NCBI GenBank assembly: GCA_038237925.1
Contig: JBBRYF010000016.1
Coordinates: forward strand, 1 to 44,610
From: AC-32 sp038237925
GTDB taxonomy: Bacteria; Actinomycetota; Thermoleophilia; Gaiellales; Gaiellaceae
Direction: 5' to 3'
DNA length: 44,610 nucleotides
Positions 33,070 to 40,127 of the stretch are shown in pieces. Numbering within the stretch: the first letter of the stretch is position 1; each line of letters begins with the position of its first letter. A program made the translations under genes and the position numbers. Below the pieces are notes generated by a model. That model was not told where the DNA came from, did no database searches, and saw only the letters and a list, made by a program, of their open reading frames with translations.

Positions 33070-33977
33070 GTGACATCAAGCTATTTCGCGTAAATGGTGG
33101 TGCGGCTGAGGAAATCCTCGGCTCGGCGCTGGCGATCGAGAAGTCTCTCCAGACACTGATCGAACGCAACCTCGAACCAATGCTCGGCGTGCGCTTCGTC
33201 GCGAGCGAGCACTCGACGGGGAAGATTCATGGCGGGCGCATCGACACGCTTGGGCTCGACGAGAATGGCTCGCCCGTCATCGTTGAGTACAAGCGCGCGT
33301 CCAACGAGAACGTAATCAACCAGGGTCTGTTCTATCTCGACTGGCTCCTCGATCACCGGGCCGAATTCACGCTCCTCGCGATGAAGATGCTTGGCCCGGA
33401 AGTCGAGGAGGCGATTGACTGGGCGGCGCCCCGGCTTGTATGCGTCGCAGGAAACTTTACGAAGTACGACGAGCATGCGGTTTCGCAAATTGGGCGCTCG
33501 ATCGAGCTCTACCGCTACCGCGCGTACGACGATCTCTTCATCCTCGAGTTGGTGAACCACACCGCTGTCACTGCCGAGAGCGATTCGTTGCCAGGGCTAC
33601 TGCCGAAGCCAAAGGCCGCGTACAAGACTGTGAGCGACTACCTCTCCCAAGCGAGCCGAGAACTGAAGGAGATCTATGAGTCGCTTGACGCGTTCCTTCT
33701 TGCTCTAGGCGACGATGTTTCGATGAAGACGACGCGCTACTACCTGGCGTATCGGCGAATCAAGAACTTCGCGTGTGTGGAAATCCACCCGCAGTCGAAC
33801 CAGCTGCTTGTCTTCTTGAAGGTGAATCCTGACGAAGTGGCGCTTCAAGAGGGTTTCTCTCGTGACGTGCGCGACATCGGCCACTTCGGAACAGGCGATT
33901 TGGAACTCCGCATCAGCGCATCCGAGGATCTCGAACGTGCGAAGCCGCTAATCGAGCGGAGTTACGACTCGAGCTAA
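33066..33977 (+). CDS. PD-(D/E)XK nuclease-like protein, fourth gene of the hsd operon
   Basis: 303 intact residues from TTG 33066, overlapping the hsdM stop. The N-terminal half has a restriction-fold core: GGRIDTLGLDENGSPVIVEYKR, giving the D-(x)n-ExK catalytic triad, then NENVINQGLFYLDWLLDH. The C-terminal half (about 190-300) contains YLAYRRIKNFACVEIHPQ and KVNPDE, which resembles DUF5655-type domains. It is a likely accessory nuclease of the RM locus. It is the only one of the four genes without a frame break. It ends 7 bp before the first ~350-nt structured element. Confidence 0.8.
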   Translation: MSDIKLFRVNGGAAEEILGSALAIEKSLQTLIERNLEPMLGVRFVASEHSTGKIHGGRIDTLGLDENGSPVIVEYKRASNENVINQGLFYLDWLLDHRAEFTLLAMKMLGPEVEEAIDWAAPRLVCVAGNFTKYDEHAVSQIGRSIELYRYRAYDDLFILELVNHTAVTAESDSLPGLLPKPKAAYKTVSDYLSQASRELKEIYESLDAFLLALGDDVSMKTTRYYLAYRRIKNFACVEIHPQSNQLLVFLKVNPDEVALQEGFSRDVRDIGHFGTGDLELRISASEDLERAKPLIERSYDSS

Positions 33978-33984
33978 CTTCGCG

Positions 33985-34335
33985 AGTGAACCACGGCAGT
34001 CAACCGTAGAAGGGTGATGGATCAACCAGCCCACCCTCTCCGATAGTGAGGGCACAAACCGAGCGCGCCCCATGCGGCGGGTGCGACCTCGGAAGACACG
34101 AAAGGCCTCAATGCGGCGAGGCCTGACGACTTACTTGCGGCTCTCTCACGGGAGATCGAAGCGGAGCCGGGCGGCGGCTCCGCTTCGATGTTGTCCTTGG
34201 GTAACCCCCTTCATGGGGAGGACGCAGCCGTCGGCTCGACCCAACATGCGACTGCGCTTGACCGGCCGCCTGGGCCGCAGAGACGGACGGAAGGCGCAAA
34301 TACAGGGCGGCCGACGGGCCGCCCTTTCTTTTGCC
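33985..34335 (+). ncRNA. ~350-nt structured RNA-like element, copy 1
   Basis: Shares its full length with 37869-38218. Bases 33985 to about 34153 differ from copy 2 at only about four sites and contain conserved stem-loops ACGG/CCGT (33993-34007) and AGGCCTC/GAGGCCT (34103-34124). A perfect 14-bp stem, ATCGAAGCGGAGCC with its complement (34155-34189, loop GGGCGGC), differs from copy 2 at three positions per arm, all compensated. A GTCC(CCCC/GGGG)GGAC stem follows. It ends in the intrinsic terminator GGGCGGCC/GGCCGCCC plus TTTCTTTT (34305-34332). It begins at a GTGA after the nuclease stop. It is not RNase P, tmRNA or SRP RNA by motif. A HEARO/omega-RNA relationship is a hypothesis. Short open frames inside it are not credible genes. 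Confidence 0.78.
34305..34332 (+). terminator. Intrinsic terminator of structured element copy 1
   Basis: Stem GGGCGGCC (34305-34312) with GGCCGCCC (34317-34324), loop GACG, followed by TTTCTTTT. It is identical in copy 2. Confidence 0.85.
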
Positions 34336-34407
34336 GTCGGGCTCGGATTCCGTTGCGGCCACTAGTTGTTCCGACCAGCGTCAGGTAAGCAGGTCGGTAG
34401 CGAGCAC

Positions 34408-35217
34408 TCAGCGGCGCTCGCCAAACTCCGACACCCAGATGGCGACGTTGCGCTGGCCTTTGAACTGGTCGGCCACTACCACCGCGATGCCCTGTTCTGT
34501 CCATTGCGGGCGGAACAGATTCTCGCGGTGGTGTGGAGAGTTCAGCCAGCCGTCGGCCGCTACTCGAGCCGGCATGAATGGGCCGGGTCCCGAGTAGATG
34601 TTCTCGCCCCAAGTGACCTTCGGATAACCGACCGCGTCGGCGACGGCGCGCGCATCGCGCCCGCAGGCTTCGTGCGAGAGCTGCTGGCAGCGAATGATGT
34701 CCAAGGCCTTGAGGCGACTCGATCGGTTGAGTAGCGGCGACACAGGCAACGCGGCCAGACCTTCCCGCACCCGCGCGTAGTTGAGGACGCAGATCATCGA
34801 CCGGTCGGCGGCAAGCTCGGTGGTGGGCGCACTCGTGCTGCTGGGGCAGCTCGACGGGGTCGGTAGGAACCCTCCCCACTGATCGTTGAGCGGATAGGGC
34901 CGACCGAGAGTTACTGCTGGCCCGACGCTAAGAGGCCGGTACGTGAAGACGAGAGGCCTATTGCTACCGAGGTGTCGCCGTATCCACTGGCGTGGAGCAG
35001 GAAAGACGATGATCGCGAGAAGAAGGACAACCGCGCCAGCGCTCAAGATCGACCCCTGTCCTGGCCTCACTCGCGGCGGTCGGCGCATGTACTCACGGTC
35101 AGCGATGCCCATTGGCAAATCTCTAACAGGCACGGCGATCGACTGCACCCCCCGTTTGTCGGGTGTTCCCTCTCCTTCGGGCACGTCCGAACCAATGAGG
35201 TGAACCAAGCCAGTCAT
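34408..35217 (-). CDS. Membrane-anchored CAP/SCP-domain protein
   Basis: 269 residues from ATG 35217, or 234 from ATG 35112, which may be the real start. One membrane anchor (SILSAGAVVLLLAIIVFPA) is followed by a linker and a CAP (CRISP/antigen 5/PR-1) domain in the C-terminal half. Marks: MICVLNYARVREGLAALPVS, SHEACG, WGENIYSG, GWLNSPHHRENLFRPQWTEQ and GIAVVVADQ. The His/Glu cavity residues are present. Bacterial CAP proteins are secreted or surface proteins of unclear activity. It converges on element copy 1. Its codon use and mixed base composition suggest accessory origin. Confidence 0.82.
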   Translation of the reverse strand: MTGLVHLIGSDVPEGEGTPDKRGVQSIAVPVRDLPMGIADREYMRRPPRVRPGQGSILSAGAVVLLLAIIVFPAPRQWIRRHLGSNRPLVFTYRPLSVGPAVTLGRPYPLNDQWGGFLPTPSSCPSSTSAPTTELAADRSMICVLNYARVREGLAALPVSPLLNRSSRLKALDIIRCQQLSHEACGRDARAVADAVGYPKVTWGENIYSGPGPFMPARVAADGWLNSPHHRENLFRPQWTEQGIAVVVADQFKGQRNVAIWVSEFGERR

Positions 35218-35243
35218 CTGACTTCAGGGTTTACGGGCTTGGT

Positions 35244-35696
35244 CTAGGGCTCGGGCGTGAGGATCAGTACGGGTATCTGGCGCGCCGTCTTCTTCTGATA
35301 GCGGACGTAACCTGAGTAGGTAGTTGTAATTCCGGGCCATAGGCGCTCGCGCTCCTCGGCGGACGCCGTTCTGGCCTGGACGGTCAGCTCGTCCCCGCCG
35401 ATCTCCACCACTGCGCGCGGGTTCTGCTGCAAGTTGAGCGACCAGTCGGGAGGCCGATCCGCACCGCCGTTCGACGCGATCACCACGAGATCTGCTCCGT
35501 CGCGGAAGAACGTGAGCGGTGTCGTTCGCGGTTTGCCCGACCGGTGGCCCGTCGTTGTGAGCAAGAGCACCGGCATTCCGGCAACTGTGCCGAGGAATCG
35601 GCCTCGGCTCAGCCGATGGACGAACAGGTGGGTCTTGCTCAGAGCCCTGATCAGCCAACGTCTGAGACGCACCCGAAGCGCGGACACAACAGGCAT
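35244..35696 (-). CDS. F420-dependent (DDN-type) nitroreductase family protein
   Basis: 150 residues from ATG 35694-35696. The split-barrel core has PVLLLTTTGHRSGKPRTTPL, DGADLVVIASNGGADRPPDW and LQQNPRAVVEIGGDELTV, the deazaflavin-dependent nitroreductase signature (PF04075-type). Members use reduced F420 to reduce quinones or nitro compounds. The start codons of this gene and pxpA are only 9 bp apart on opposite strands. The longer open frame upstream is antisense to pxpA. Confidence 0.88.
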   Translation of the reverse strand: MPVVSALRVRLRRWLIRALSKTHLFVHRLSRGRFLGTVAGMPVLLLTTTGHRSGKPRTTPLTFFRDGADLVVIASNGGADRPPDWSLNLQQNPRAVVEIGGDELTVQARTASAEERERLWPGITTTYSGYVRYQKKTARQIPVLILTPEP

Positions 35697-35705
35697 TGTG
35701 GCGGC

Positions 35706-36437
35706 ATGGCGCGGGTGATCGACCTGAACGCTGACGTCGGCGAGGGCGTGGACGGCGACATCGACCTGCTCGCGCTTGTGACGAGTGCGAACGTCGCCTG
35801 TGGGTTCCACGCCGGTGACGCCTCGACGATGCGTGCCGTCTGCGCTGAGGCCGTCGAGCGCGGTGTGGCGATCGGCGCGCACGTCGGTTACCGCGACCGC
35901 GAGGGGTTCGGCCGCCGCTCGCTGGACGTGCCGGTTGCAACCGTCGAGGCGGAGACCGTCGAGCAGATTCGGGTGCTGCAGGAGGCCGGTGGCCGTGTCG
36001 CGTACGTCAAGCCGCACGGAGCGCTCTACCACCGGGCCAGTGTCGACAGGGAGTGCGCCGCCGCGATCGTCTCGGCGATCCGTGCGGTCGGCGGGGGGCT
36101 CACGGTGCTCGCCGCTCCCGGTTCGGCGCTGCTTGGGGAGGCGAGCGCTGTCGGCATAGACGCCGTGCCGGAAGCCTTCGCAGACCGCGCGTACGCGCCC
36201 GACGGGTCGCTCGTGCCGCGTGGAACGGCAGGCGCCGTGCTCGGAGTGGAGGAGGCCGTACGCCAGGCTCTCACGATCGCCCGCGACGCGACCGTCACGG
36301 CGATCGACGGCACGCGCGTCCGCGTCGATGCGCGGTCGCTCTGCCTGCATGGCGACACGCCGGGAGCCATCGACCTCGCGCGGCGTGTCGTCGCCGAGCT
36401 CGAAGCCGCCGACGTCGAGCTACGGTCGTTCGCGTGA
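35706..36437 (+). CDS. pxpA: 5-oxoprolinase subunit A
   Basis: 243 residues, LamB/YcsF family. The start MARVIDLNADVGEG contains the metal-site NADVGE. Further marks are NVACGFHAGDASTMR, GAHVGYRDREGFGRR, VKPHGALYH and LCLHGDTPGA. With PxpB and PxpC it hydrolyses 5-oxoproline to glutamate using ATP, clearing a spontaneous glutamine breakdown product. It overlaps pxpB as GTGA. CATTGT (35694-35699) lies 6 nt upstream and might be a weak -10 box. Confidence 0.94.
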   Translation: MARVIDLNADVGEGVDGDIDLLALVTSANVACGFHAGDASTMRAVCAEAVERGVAIGAHVGYRDREGFGRRSLDVPVATVEAETVEQIRVLQEAGGRVAYVKPHGALYHRASVDRECAAAIVSAIRAVGGGLTVLAAPGSALLGEASAVGIDAVPEAFADRAYAPDGSLVPRGTAGAVLGVEEAVRQALTIARDATVTAIDGTRVRVDARSLCLHGDTPGAIDLARRVVAELEAADVELRSFA

Positions 36438-37042
36438 CTGCGATCGAGGTTCGGCGCGCCGGCGAGCGCGGAGTTCTGCTCGAGCTGCAGGACAACGCAG
36501 CGGCTGTCCGCGTTGCGCGGCGGCTCGCCTTGGAGTTCAGCCTCGTCGACGTCGTCCCCGGCCACCGCACCGTGCTCGTGACGTGGGACCACGAGCCGCC
36601 GCGCGAGGATCTGCTCGCGCTCGCCGAGACCGCGCTGCTCGACGACCAGGCTGCCCTTGCGGGGGCGACCGTTGAGATTCCTGTGCGCTACGACGGGCCC
36701 GACCTCGACGAGGTCGGCAGGCTGACGGGGCTCTCGCCGGAGGATGTGGCGGCGCGGCACACGGGGGCCGAGTACATCGTCGGCTTCCTCGGCTTCGCGC
36801 CCGGCTTTGCCTACCTGCTCGGCGGGGACGAGCGGTTGCGCGTCGAGCGTCGTGCGGAGCCGCGCGAGCTCGTGCCGGCCGGAAGCGTCGCCCTCGCGGG
36901 CCCGTATTCCGGGATCTACCCGCGTGAGTCGCCCGGCGGCTGGCAGCTGATCGGCGGCACGACGACCGTCCTCTTCGACACCACGCGTGATCCACCCGCA
37001 CTGCTTTCCGCCGGCGACCGCGTTCGCTTCGTCGCGGCATGA
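36434..37042 (+). CDS. pxpB: 5-oxoprolinase subunit B (KipI-like)
   Basis: 202 residues from GTG 36434. KipI/PxpB marks are EIPVRYDGPDLDEVGRLTGL, HTGAEYIVGFLGFAPGFAYL, VPAGSVALAGPYSGIYPRES and PGGWQLIGGTT. It forms the ATP-dependent part of 5-oxoprolinase with PxpC. The TGA stop overlaps the pxpC ATG. The product is sometimes annotated as a kinase inhibitor, but in a pxpABC order it is the oxoprolinase subunit. Confidence 0.93.
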   Translation: MTAIEVRRAGERGVLLELQDNAAAVRVARRLALEFSLVDVVPGHRTVLVTWDHEPPREDLLALAETALLDDQAALAGATVEIPVRYDGPDLDEVGRLTGLSPEDVAARHTGAEYIVGFLGFAPGFAYLLGGDERLRVERRAEPRELVPAGSVALAGPYSGIYPRESPGGWQLIGGTTTVLFDTTRDPPALLSAGDRVRFVAA

Positions 37043-37893
37043 ACGAGATCGAGGTGCTCACGGCAGGGCCGCTGACGACGGTGCAGGACCGCGGACGGCC
37101 GGGCTGGGCGCACCTCGGGGTGCCGCCATCCGGCGCTGCTGATCCGGACGCTCTCGCGCTCGGCAACCGACTCGTCGGCAACGACGCCGGCGCGGCGGGG
37201 CTCGAGGCGACGCTCTCCGGGCCGCGCCTGCGTTTCCGCGCTGCCGCCCTTGTCGCGCTCACCGGCGCGGACACACGAGCGTCCATCTATCCCAACCGGC
37301 CGTGCGAATTCGGCGCCGGGGAGGTGCTGGAGATCGGCCGCTTCGTTAGCGGCGTGCGCGCGTACGTGAGCATCCGTGGCGGCGTCGACGTCGAGCCGGT
37401 GCTGGGCAGCCGCTCGACCGATCTCCTGAGCGGGCTCGGGCCGTCGCCGCTGAGGGAAGGCGACGTCTTGTCGATCGGCCGAGAGCCGATCACAACGCCG
37501 CAGTTCGACGTCGAGCCGCCGGCGCCACTGCCTGCCGAGCCGATCCTCAGGCTGCTCCCGGGCCCGCGCGACGACTGGTTTGCTCCTAGCGCCCTCGAGA
37601 TGCTGGCCGCCGGCCCGTGGCGCGTGAGCCCTTCGTCGAACCGGGTGGGCGTCCGCCTCGAAGGCCCGCGAATCGAGCGGGCCCGGCACGAGGAGCTTCT
37701 TTCGGAAGGCCTCGTGACCGGTGCGTTGCAGGTGCCACCGTCGGGACAGCCGATCCTCGTGCTCAACGACCACCCGACGACCGGCGGCTATCCCGTGCTT
37801 GGCGTCGTGCACGCGGCCGACCTTCCGCTCGCAGGGCAGCTGCGACCCGGCCAGCGCATCTCGTTCGAAGTGAACCACGGCAGTCAACCGTAG
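37039..37893 (+). CDS. pxpC: 5-oxoprolinase subunit C (KipA-like), 3' end altered by an element
   Basis: 284 residues. KipA/PxpC features: LTTVQDRGRPGWAHLGVPPS, DALALGNRLVGNDAGAAGLE, AYVSIRGGVDVEPVLGSRST, RVGVRLEGP, and NDHPTTGGYPVLGVV near the end. The last six codons (Asn-His-Gly-Ser-Gln-Pro) and the stop lie inside structured element copy 2, whose sequence begins at 37869. The native C-terminus was therefore replaced by element sequence, with little expected effect because the fold is complete. Confidence 0.92.
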   Translation: MNEIEVLTAGPLTTVQDRGRPGWAHLGVPPSGAADPDALALGNRLVGNDAGAAGLEATLSGPRLRFRAAALVALTGADTRASIYPNRPCEFGAGEVLEIGRFVSGVRAYVSIRGGVDVEPVLGSRSTDLLSGLGPSPLREGDVLSIGREPITTPQFDVEPPAPLPAEPILRLLPGPRDDWFAPSALEMLAAGPWRVSPSSNRVGVRLEGPRIERARHEELLSEGLVTGALQVPPSGQPILVLNDHPTTGGYPVLGVVHAADLPLAGQLRPGQRISFEVNHGSQP

Positions 37894-38218
37894 AAGGGTG
37901 ATGGATCAACCAGCCCGCCCTCCCCGATAGTGAGGGCACAAACCGAGCGCGCCCCATGCGGCGGGTGCGACCTCGGAAGACACGAAAGGCCTCAATGCGG
38001 CGAGGCCTGACGACTTATCTGCGGCTCTCTCACGGGAGACTCGAGGCGGGACCGGGCGGCGGTCCCGCCTCGTTGTTGTCTGGAGATAACCCCCATCATG
38101 GGGAGGACGTACGCGCCGACTCCGCCCAGTATGCGTTTGCGCGAACCGGACGCCTGGGCCGCAGAGACGGACGGGCGCGCACCTTGAGGGCGGCCGACGG
38201 GCCGCCCTTTCTTTTGCC
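37869..38218 (+). ncRNA. ~350-nt structured RNA-like element, copy 2
   Basis: Same orientation as copy 1, 3,884 bp away. The 5' ~165 nt is almost identical. The major stem is CGAGGCGGGACC (38042-38053) with GGTCCCGCCTCG (38061-38072) around the same GGGCGGC loop. Three base pairs differ from copy 1, and every pair is preserved by a double change. The next stem keeps pairing with a G-U wobble (GTCT against GGAC). It ends with the same terminator (38188-38215). The 5' boundary is again GTGA, here inside the pxpC coding sequence. No IscB, TnpB or other nuclease gene is adjacent. Confidence 0.78.
38188..38215 (+). terminator. Intrinsic terminator of structured element copy 2
   Basis: GGGCGGCC (38188-38195) pairs with GGCCGCCC (38200-38207), then TTTCTTTT. 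It would also terminate the pxpABC transcript. Confidence 0.85.
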
Positions 38219-38250
38219 CCAACGTCTGCGCAACGGCGTAGGGTTGGGGC

Positions 38251-38367
38251 ATGAAAGGTCAAGAGAAGCCCAAGAAGCTCGGCAAGAAGGTCGCGCAGAA
38301 GTCGCTGAAGGAGAAGCGCGCCGACAAGAAGGCCAAGAAGCGCGGCAACACCTCCTTCTCCGCCTAG
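38251..38367 (+). CDS. Lys-rich micro-protein (38 aa)
   Basis: A short gene starting at ATG 38251: MKGQEKPKKLGKKVAQKSLK, then a Lys/Arg-rich segment and the end RGNTSFSA. Similar tiny basic proteins are frequent in actinobacteria; their function is unknown. A TAGGGT box (38239-38244) ends 6 nt before the ATG, the same geometry as other leaderless genes here, which supports its reality. Confidence 0.68.
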   Translation: MKGQEKPKKLGKKVAQKSLKEKRADKKAKKRGNTSFSA

Positions 38368-38375
38368 CGAACCCG

Positions 38376-38611
38376 CTACCCGCGTCGCGACTTGTGCTGA
38401 ACCTTGGTCGCGAGTCTGGTCGCCTCTTCCTCCCTGAGCTCCGCAAGCGTCCAGATGCGCTCCACCAGAGCAAAGCCGAGATCGCGGCGTAGCGCCCTTC
38501 GATTACATCGCTCGGACGACGGTGCGTGCGGCCGGCCTTCGCGCGAACAGCCCGCAGCACTCGTTCATCGATAGTGATGGTGATCCTCGACCTCGGCACG
38601 AACTGGATCAT
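38376..38611 (-). pseudogene. Ribbon-helix-helix (CopG/Arc-like) protein, frameshifted
   Basis: From ATG 38611 the frame gives SRITITIDERVLRAVRAKAG and THRRPSDVIEG, a typical RHH antitoxin/repressor start. The continuation ALRRDLGFALVERIWTLAEL, REEEATRLATKV, ending at TAG 38376-38378, is in the next frame. One missing base at the GGG/CCC run 38495-38497 joins them into a normal protein of about 78 residues. No toxin gene is adjacent. It may be a decayed antitoxin or a sequence error. Confidence 0.7.
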
Positions 38612-38629
38612 AGGAGTCGCCGTGGCTAG

Positions 38630-39490
38630 CTACGGCGGCGGCACGGACGGCTCTTCGGGCGCTCCCGCCGCCTGGATCACCACTGCGCCAAGGACGACGG
38701 CTCCGCCTGCGAGGGTCGTCGCGCTCGGCTGCTCGCTGAGCGCGATCCAGACCCACAGCGGGCCGAGGACGATCTCGAGCAGCGTGATCAGAGCGACCTC
38801 GGCGGCCGGGATCAGCGGCGCGCCGATGGTCAGGAAGATCAGGCCGAGGCCGATCTGGCCGACCCCAAGGCCGACGAGCAGCGCCAGGTCCTGCGCGCCG
38901 ATCGAGCCCGTCGTGGCGAACGGCGCGGCGCAGACGAACACGATCGCCTGCGAAAGGCAGGTCGCCGGAGCCATCGAGACCTGGCGCTCCTGCCGTGTGA
39001 TCACGATCACGCCGGCGAACGAGATCGACATCAGCAGCGAGAGCGACACGCCGAGGAAGCTCGGGTGGTTCGGGCCTCCGACGATCAGGCCGACGCCCGC
39101 GACTGCGACCGCCATCGCCACCCAGGTGCGCCGCGCGACAGGCTCGCCCACGAACGTTCCGAGCACCGCGGCCAGGACGGGCGCGAGGGCCTGCGTGAAG
39201 AGCACGTTCGCGACCGTCGTATAGTTCAGCGCCGCGACGAACGTGCCGGAGGAGACGGCCATCAGCGCTGCGACGACAAGCCCGGGCCGGCCGATCGCGC
39301 GGAAGGCTCGCACGACCCCGCCGCGCTCCGTGAAGGCGACGTACGCCAGCAGTCCGAGCACTGCGAAGAACGCGCGCCCCGCGATCTGCGTGGCGATGCC
39401 GACGGTCAGCTCGCGCTGGAAGAGCCCGGCCGTCGACCAGGCGACCGCGGCCAGGGCGACGTACAGCCGACCGCGTCGAGCGTCGCTCAC
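38630..39490 (-). CDS. EamA/DMT superfamily transporter
   Basis: 286 residues with about ten membrane segments in two EamA halves. The first begins RGRLYVALAAVAWSTAGLFQ and the second GVSLSLLMSISFAGVIVITR. The conserved ends are FVAALNYTTVANVLFTQALA and LITLLEIVLGPLWVWIALSE. It is a drug/metabolite exporter-like permease of unknown substrate. The start GTG 39488-39490 has a TAGGCT box (minus strand, 39497-39502) ending 6 nt upstream, overlapping the box of the divergent acVLRF1 gene. Confidence 0.9.
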   Translation of the reverse strand: MSDARRGRLYVALAAVAWSTAGLFQRELTVGIATQIAGRAFFAVLGLLAYVAFTERGGVVRAFRAIGRPGLVVAALMAVSSGTFVAALNYTTVANVLFTQALAPVLAAVLGTFVGEPVARRTWVAMAVAVAGVGLIVGGPNHPSFLGVSLSLLMSISFAGVIVITRQERQVSMAPATCLSQAIVFVCAAPFATTGSIGAQDLALLVGLGVGQIGLGLIFLTIGAPLIPAAEVALITLLEIVLGPLWVWIALSEQPSATTLAGGAVVLGAVVIQAAGAPEEPSVPPP

Positions 39491-39496
39491 GCGCGG

Positions 39497-39506
39497 AGCC
39501 TAGTCT
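39497..39506. promoter_or_regulatory. Overlapping divergent -10 boxes (EamA / acVLRF1)
   Basis: AGCCTAGTCT reads TAGTCT on the plus strand (39501-39506), 6 nt before GTG 39513. It reads TAGGCT on the minus strand (39497-39502), 6 nt before GTG 39490. Only 22 bp lie between the two start codons, in a nearly symmetrical layout. Confidence 0.65.
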
Positions 39507-39512
39507 GCGCCG

Positions 39513-40127
39513 GTGGCCCGCTACGTCGGACGCGAGAACGTGCGCAAGCGCCTCGAGCCGCTCGCTGGTCAGGCCGGACGCACAACCTACGCGGACGGCG
39601 CTGCGTGCATCGAGACAGCAGGCGAGACGATCACGGTCAGGCCGCCCTTCGGCCTCGCGCACGCGCGCGTGTACGAGAACGTCGAGCTCTCGCCGCTGTT
39701 CGAAGCGCTCGCAGAAGACCACGTCGTCGCTGCGCTGCTCGTGCGGCTCGGCGGCTACGCGGTCGGCGTCTTCGTGGGCGAGCGCCTCGTCGCTTCGAAG
39801 GTCGGCACGCGCTTCGTCAAGGGCCGCCACAAGAAGGGCGGCTCCTCCGCGAACCGCTTCCGCCGCAGGCGAGAGGAGCAGGAGCGCGCGCTGTTCGATG
39901 CTGCCGCCGAGACCGCACAGCGCGTGCTCGAGCCCTACCGCGGCAAGATCGAGCACCTCGCCCTCGGCGGCGACCGCGCCGCTGCGACGAAAGTCCTCGA
40001 GCAGCTCCCGTGGCTCGCCGGGAAGACGCTGCCGCGCTTCTTCACCGTCCCCGAGCCGAGGCAGCGCGAGCTCGAGCGTCTGCCCTATGAGCTCTACGCG
40101 GCGGAGCTCATCGAGGAGCGGCGCTAG
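39513..40127 (+). CDS. acVLRF1-like (Vms1/eRF1-type) peptidyl-tRNA hydrolase
   Basis: 204 residues. Marks of the actinobacterial Vms1-like release-factor family are VVAALLVRLGGYAVGVFVGE, SKVGTRFVKGRHKKGGSSAN followed by RFRRRREEQ, and the C-terminal PRFFTVPEPRQRELERLP. Family members release nascent chains from stalled ribosomes. In the catalytic loop the Gln(s) expected after Gly-Gly-x-Ser appear as Ala-Asn here (GGSSANRF), so activity may be altered. The GTG start has TAGTCT 6 nt upstream. The 3' end overlaps the convergent MFS-cNMP gene by 20 bp. Confidence 0.8.
   Translation: MARYVGRENVRKRLEPLAGQAGRTTYADGAACIETAGETITVRPPFGLAHARVYENVELSPLFEALAEDHVVAALLVRLGGYAVGVFVGERLVASKVGTRFVKGRHKKGGSSANRFRRRREEQERALFDAAAETAQRVLEPYRGKIEHLALGGDRAAATKVLEQLPWLAGKTLPRFFTVPEPRQRELERLPYELYAAELIEERR

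Noticed and set aside
33985..34335. RNase P RNA, tmRNA, SRP RNA, 6S RNA or a common riboswitch
   Set aside because: The diagnostic conserved boxes of these RNAs are missing, and two copies at gene 3' ends do not fit housekeeping RNAs or upstream riboswitches.
34072..34365. Open frame of 97 aa inside structured element copy 1, with a counterpart in copy 2
   Set aside because: The frames diverge after the conserved 5' part, and differences between copies follow stem pairing rather than codons. No protein family is recognisable.
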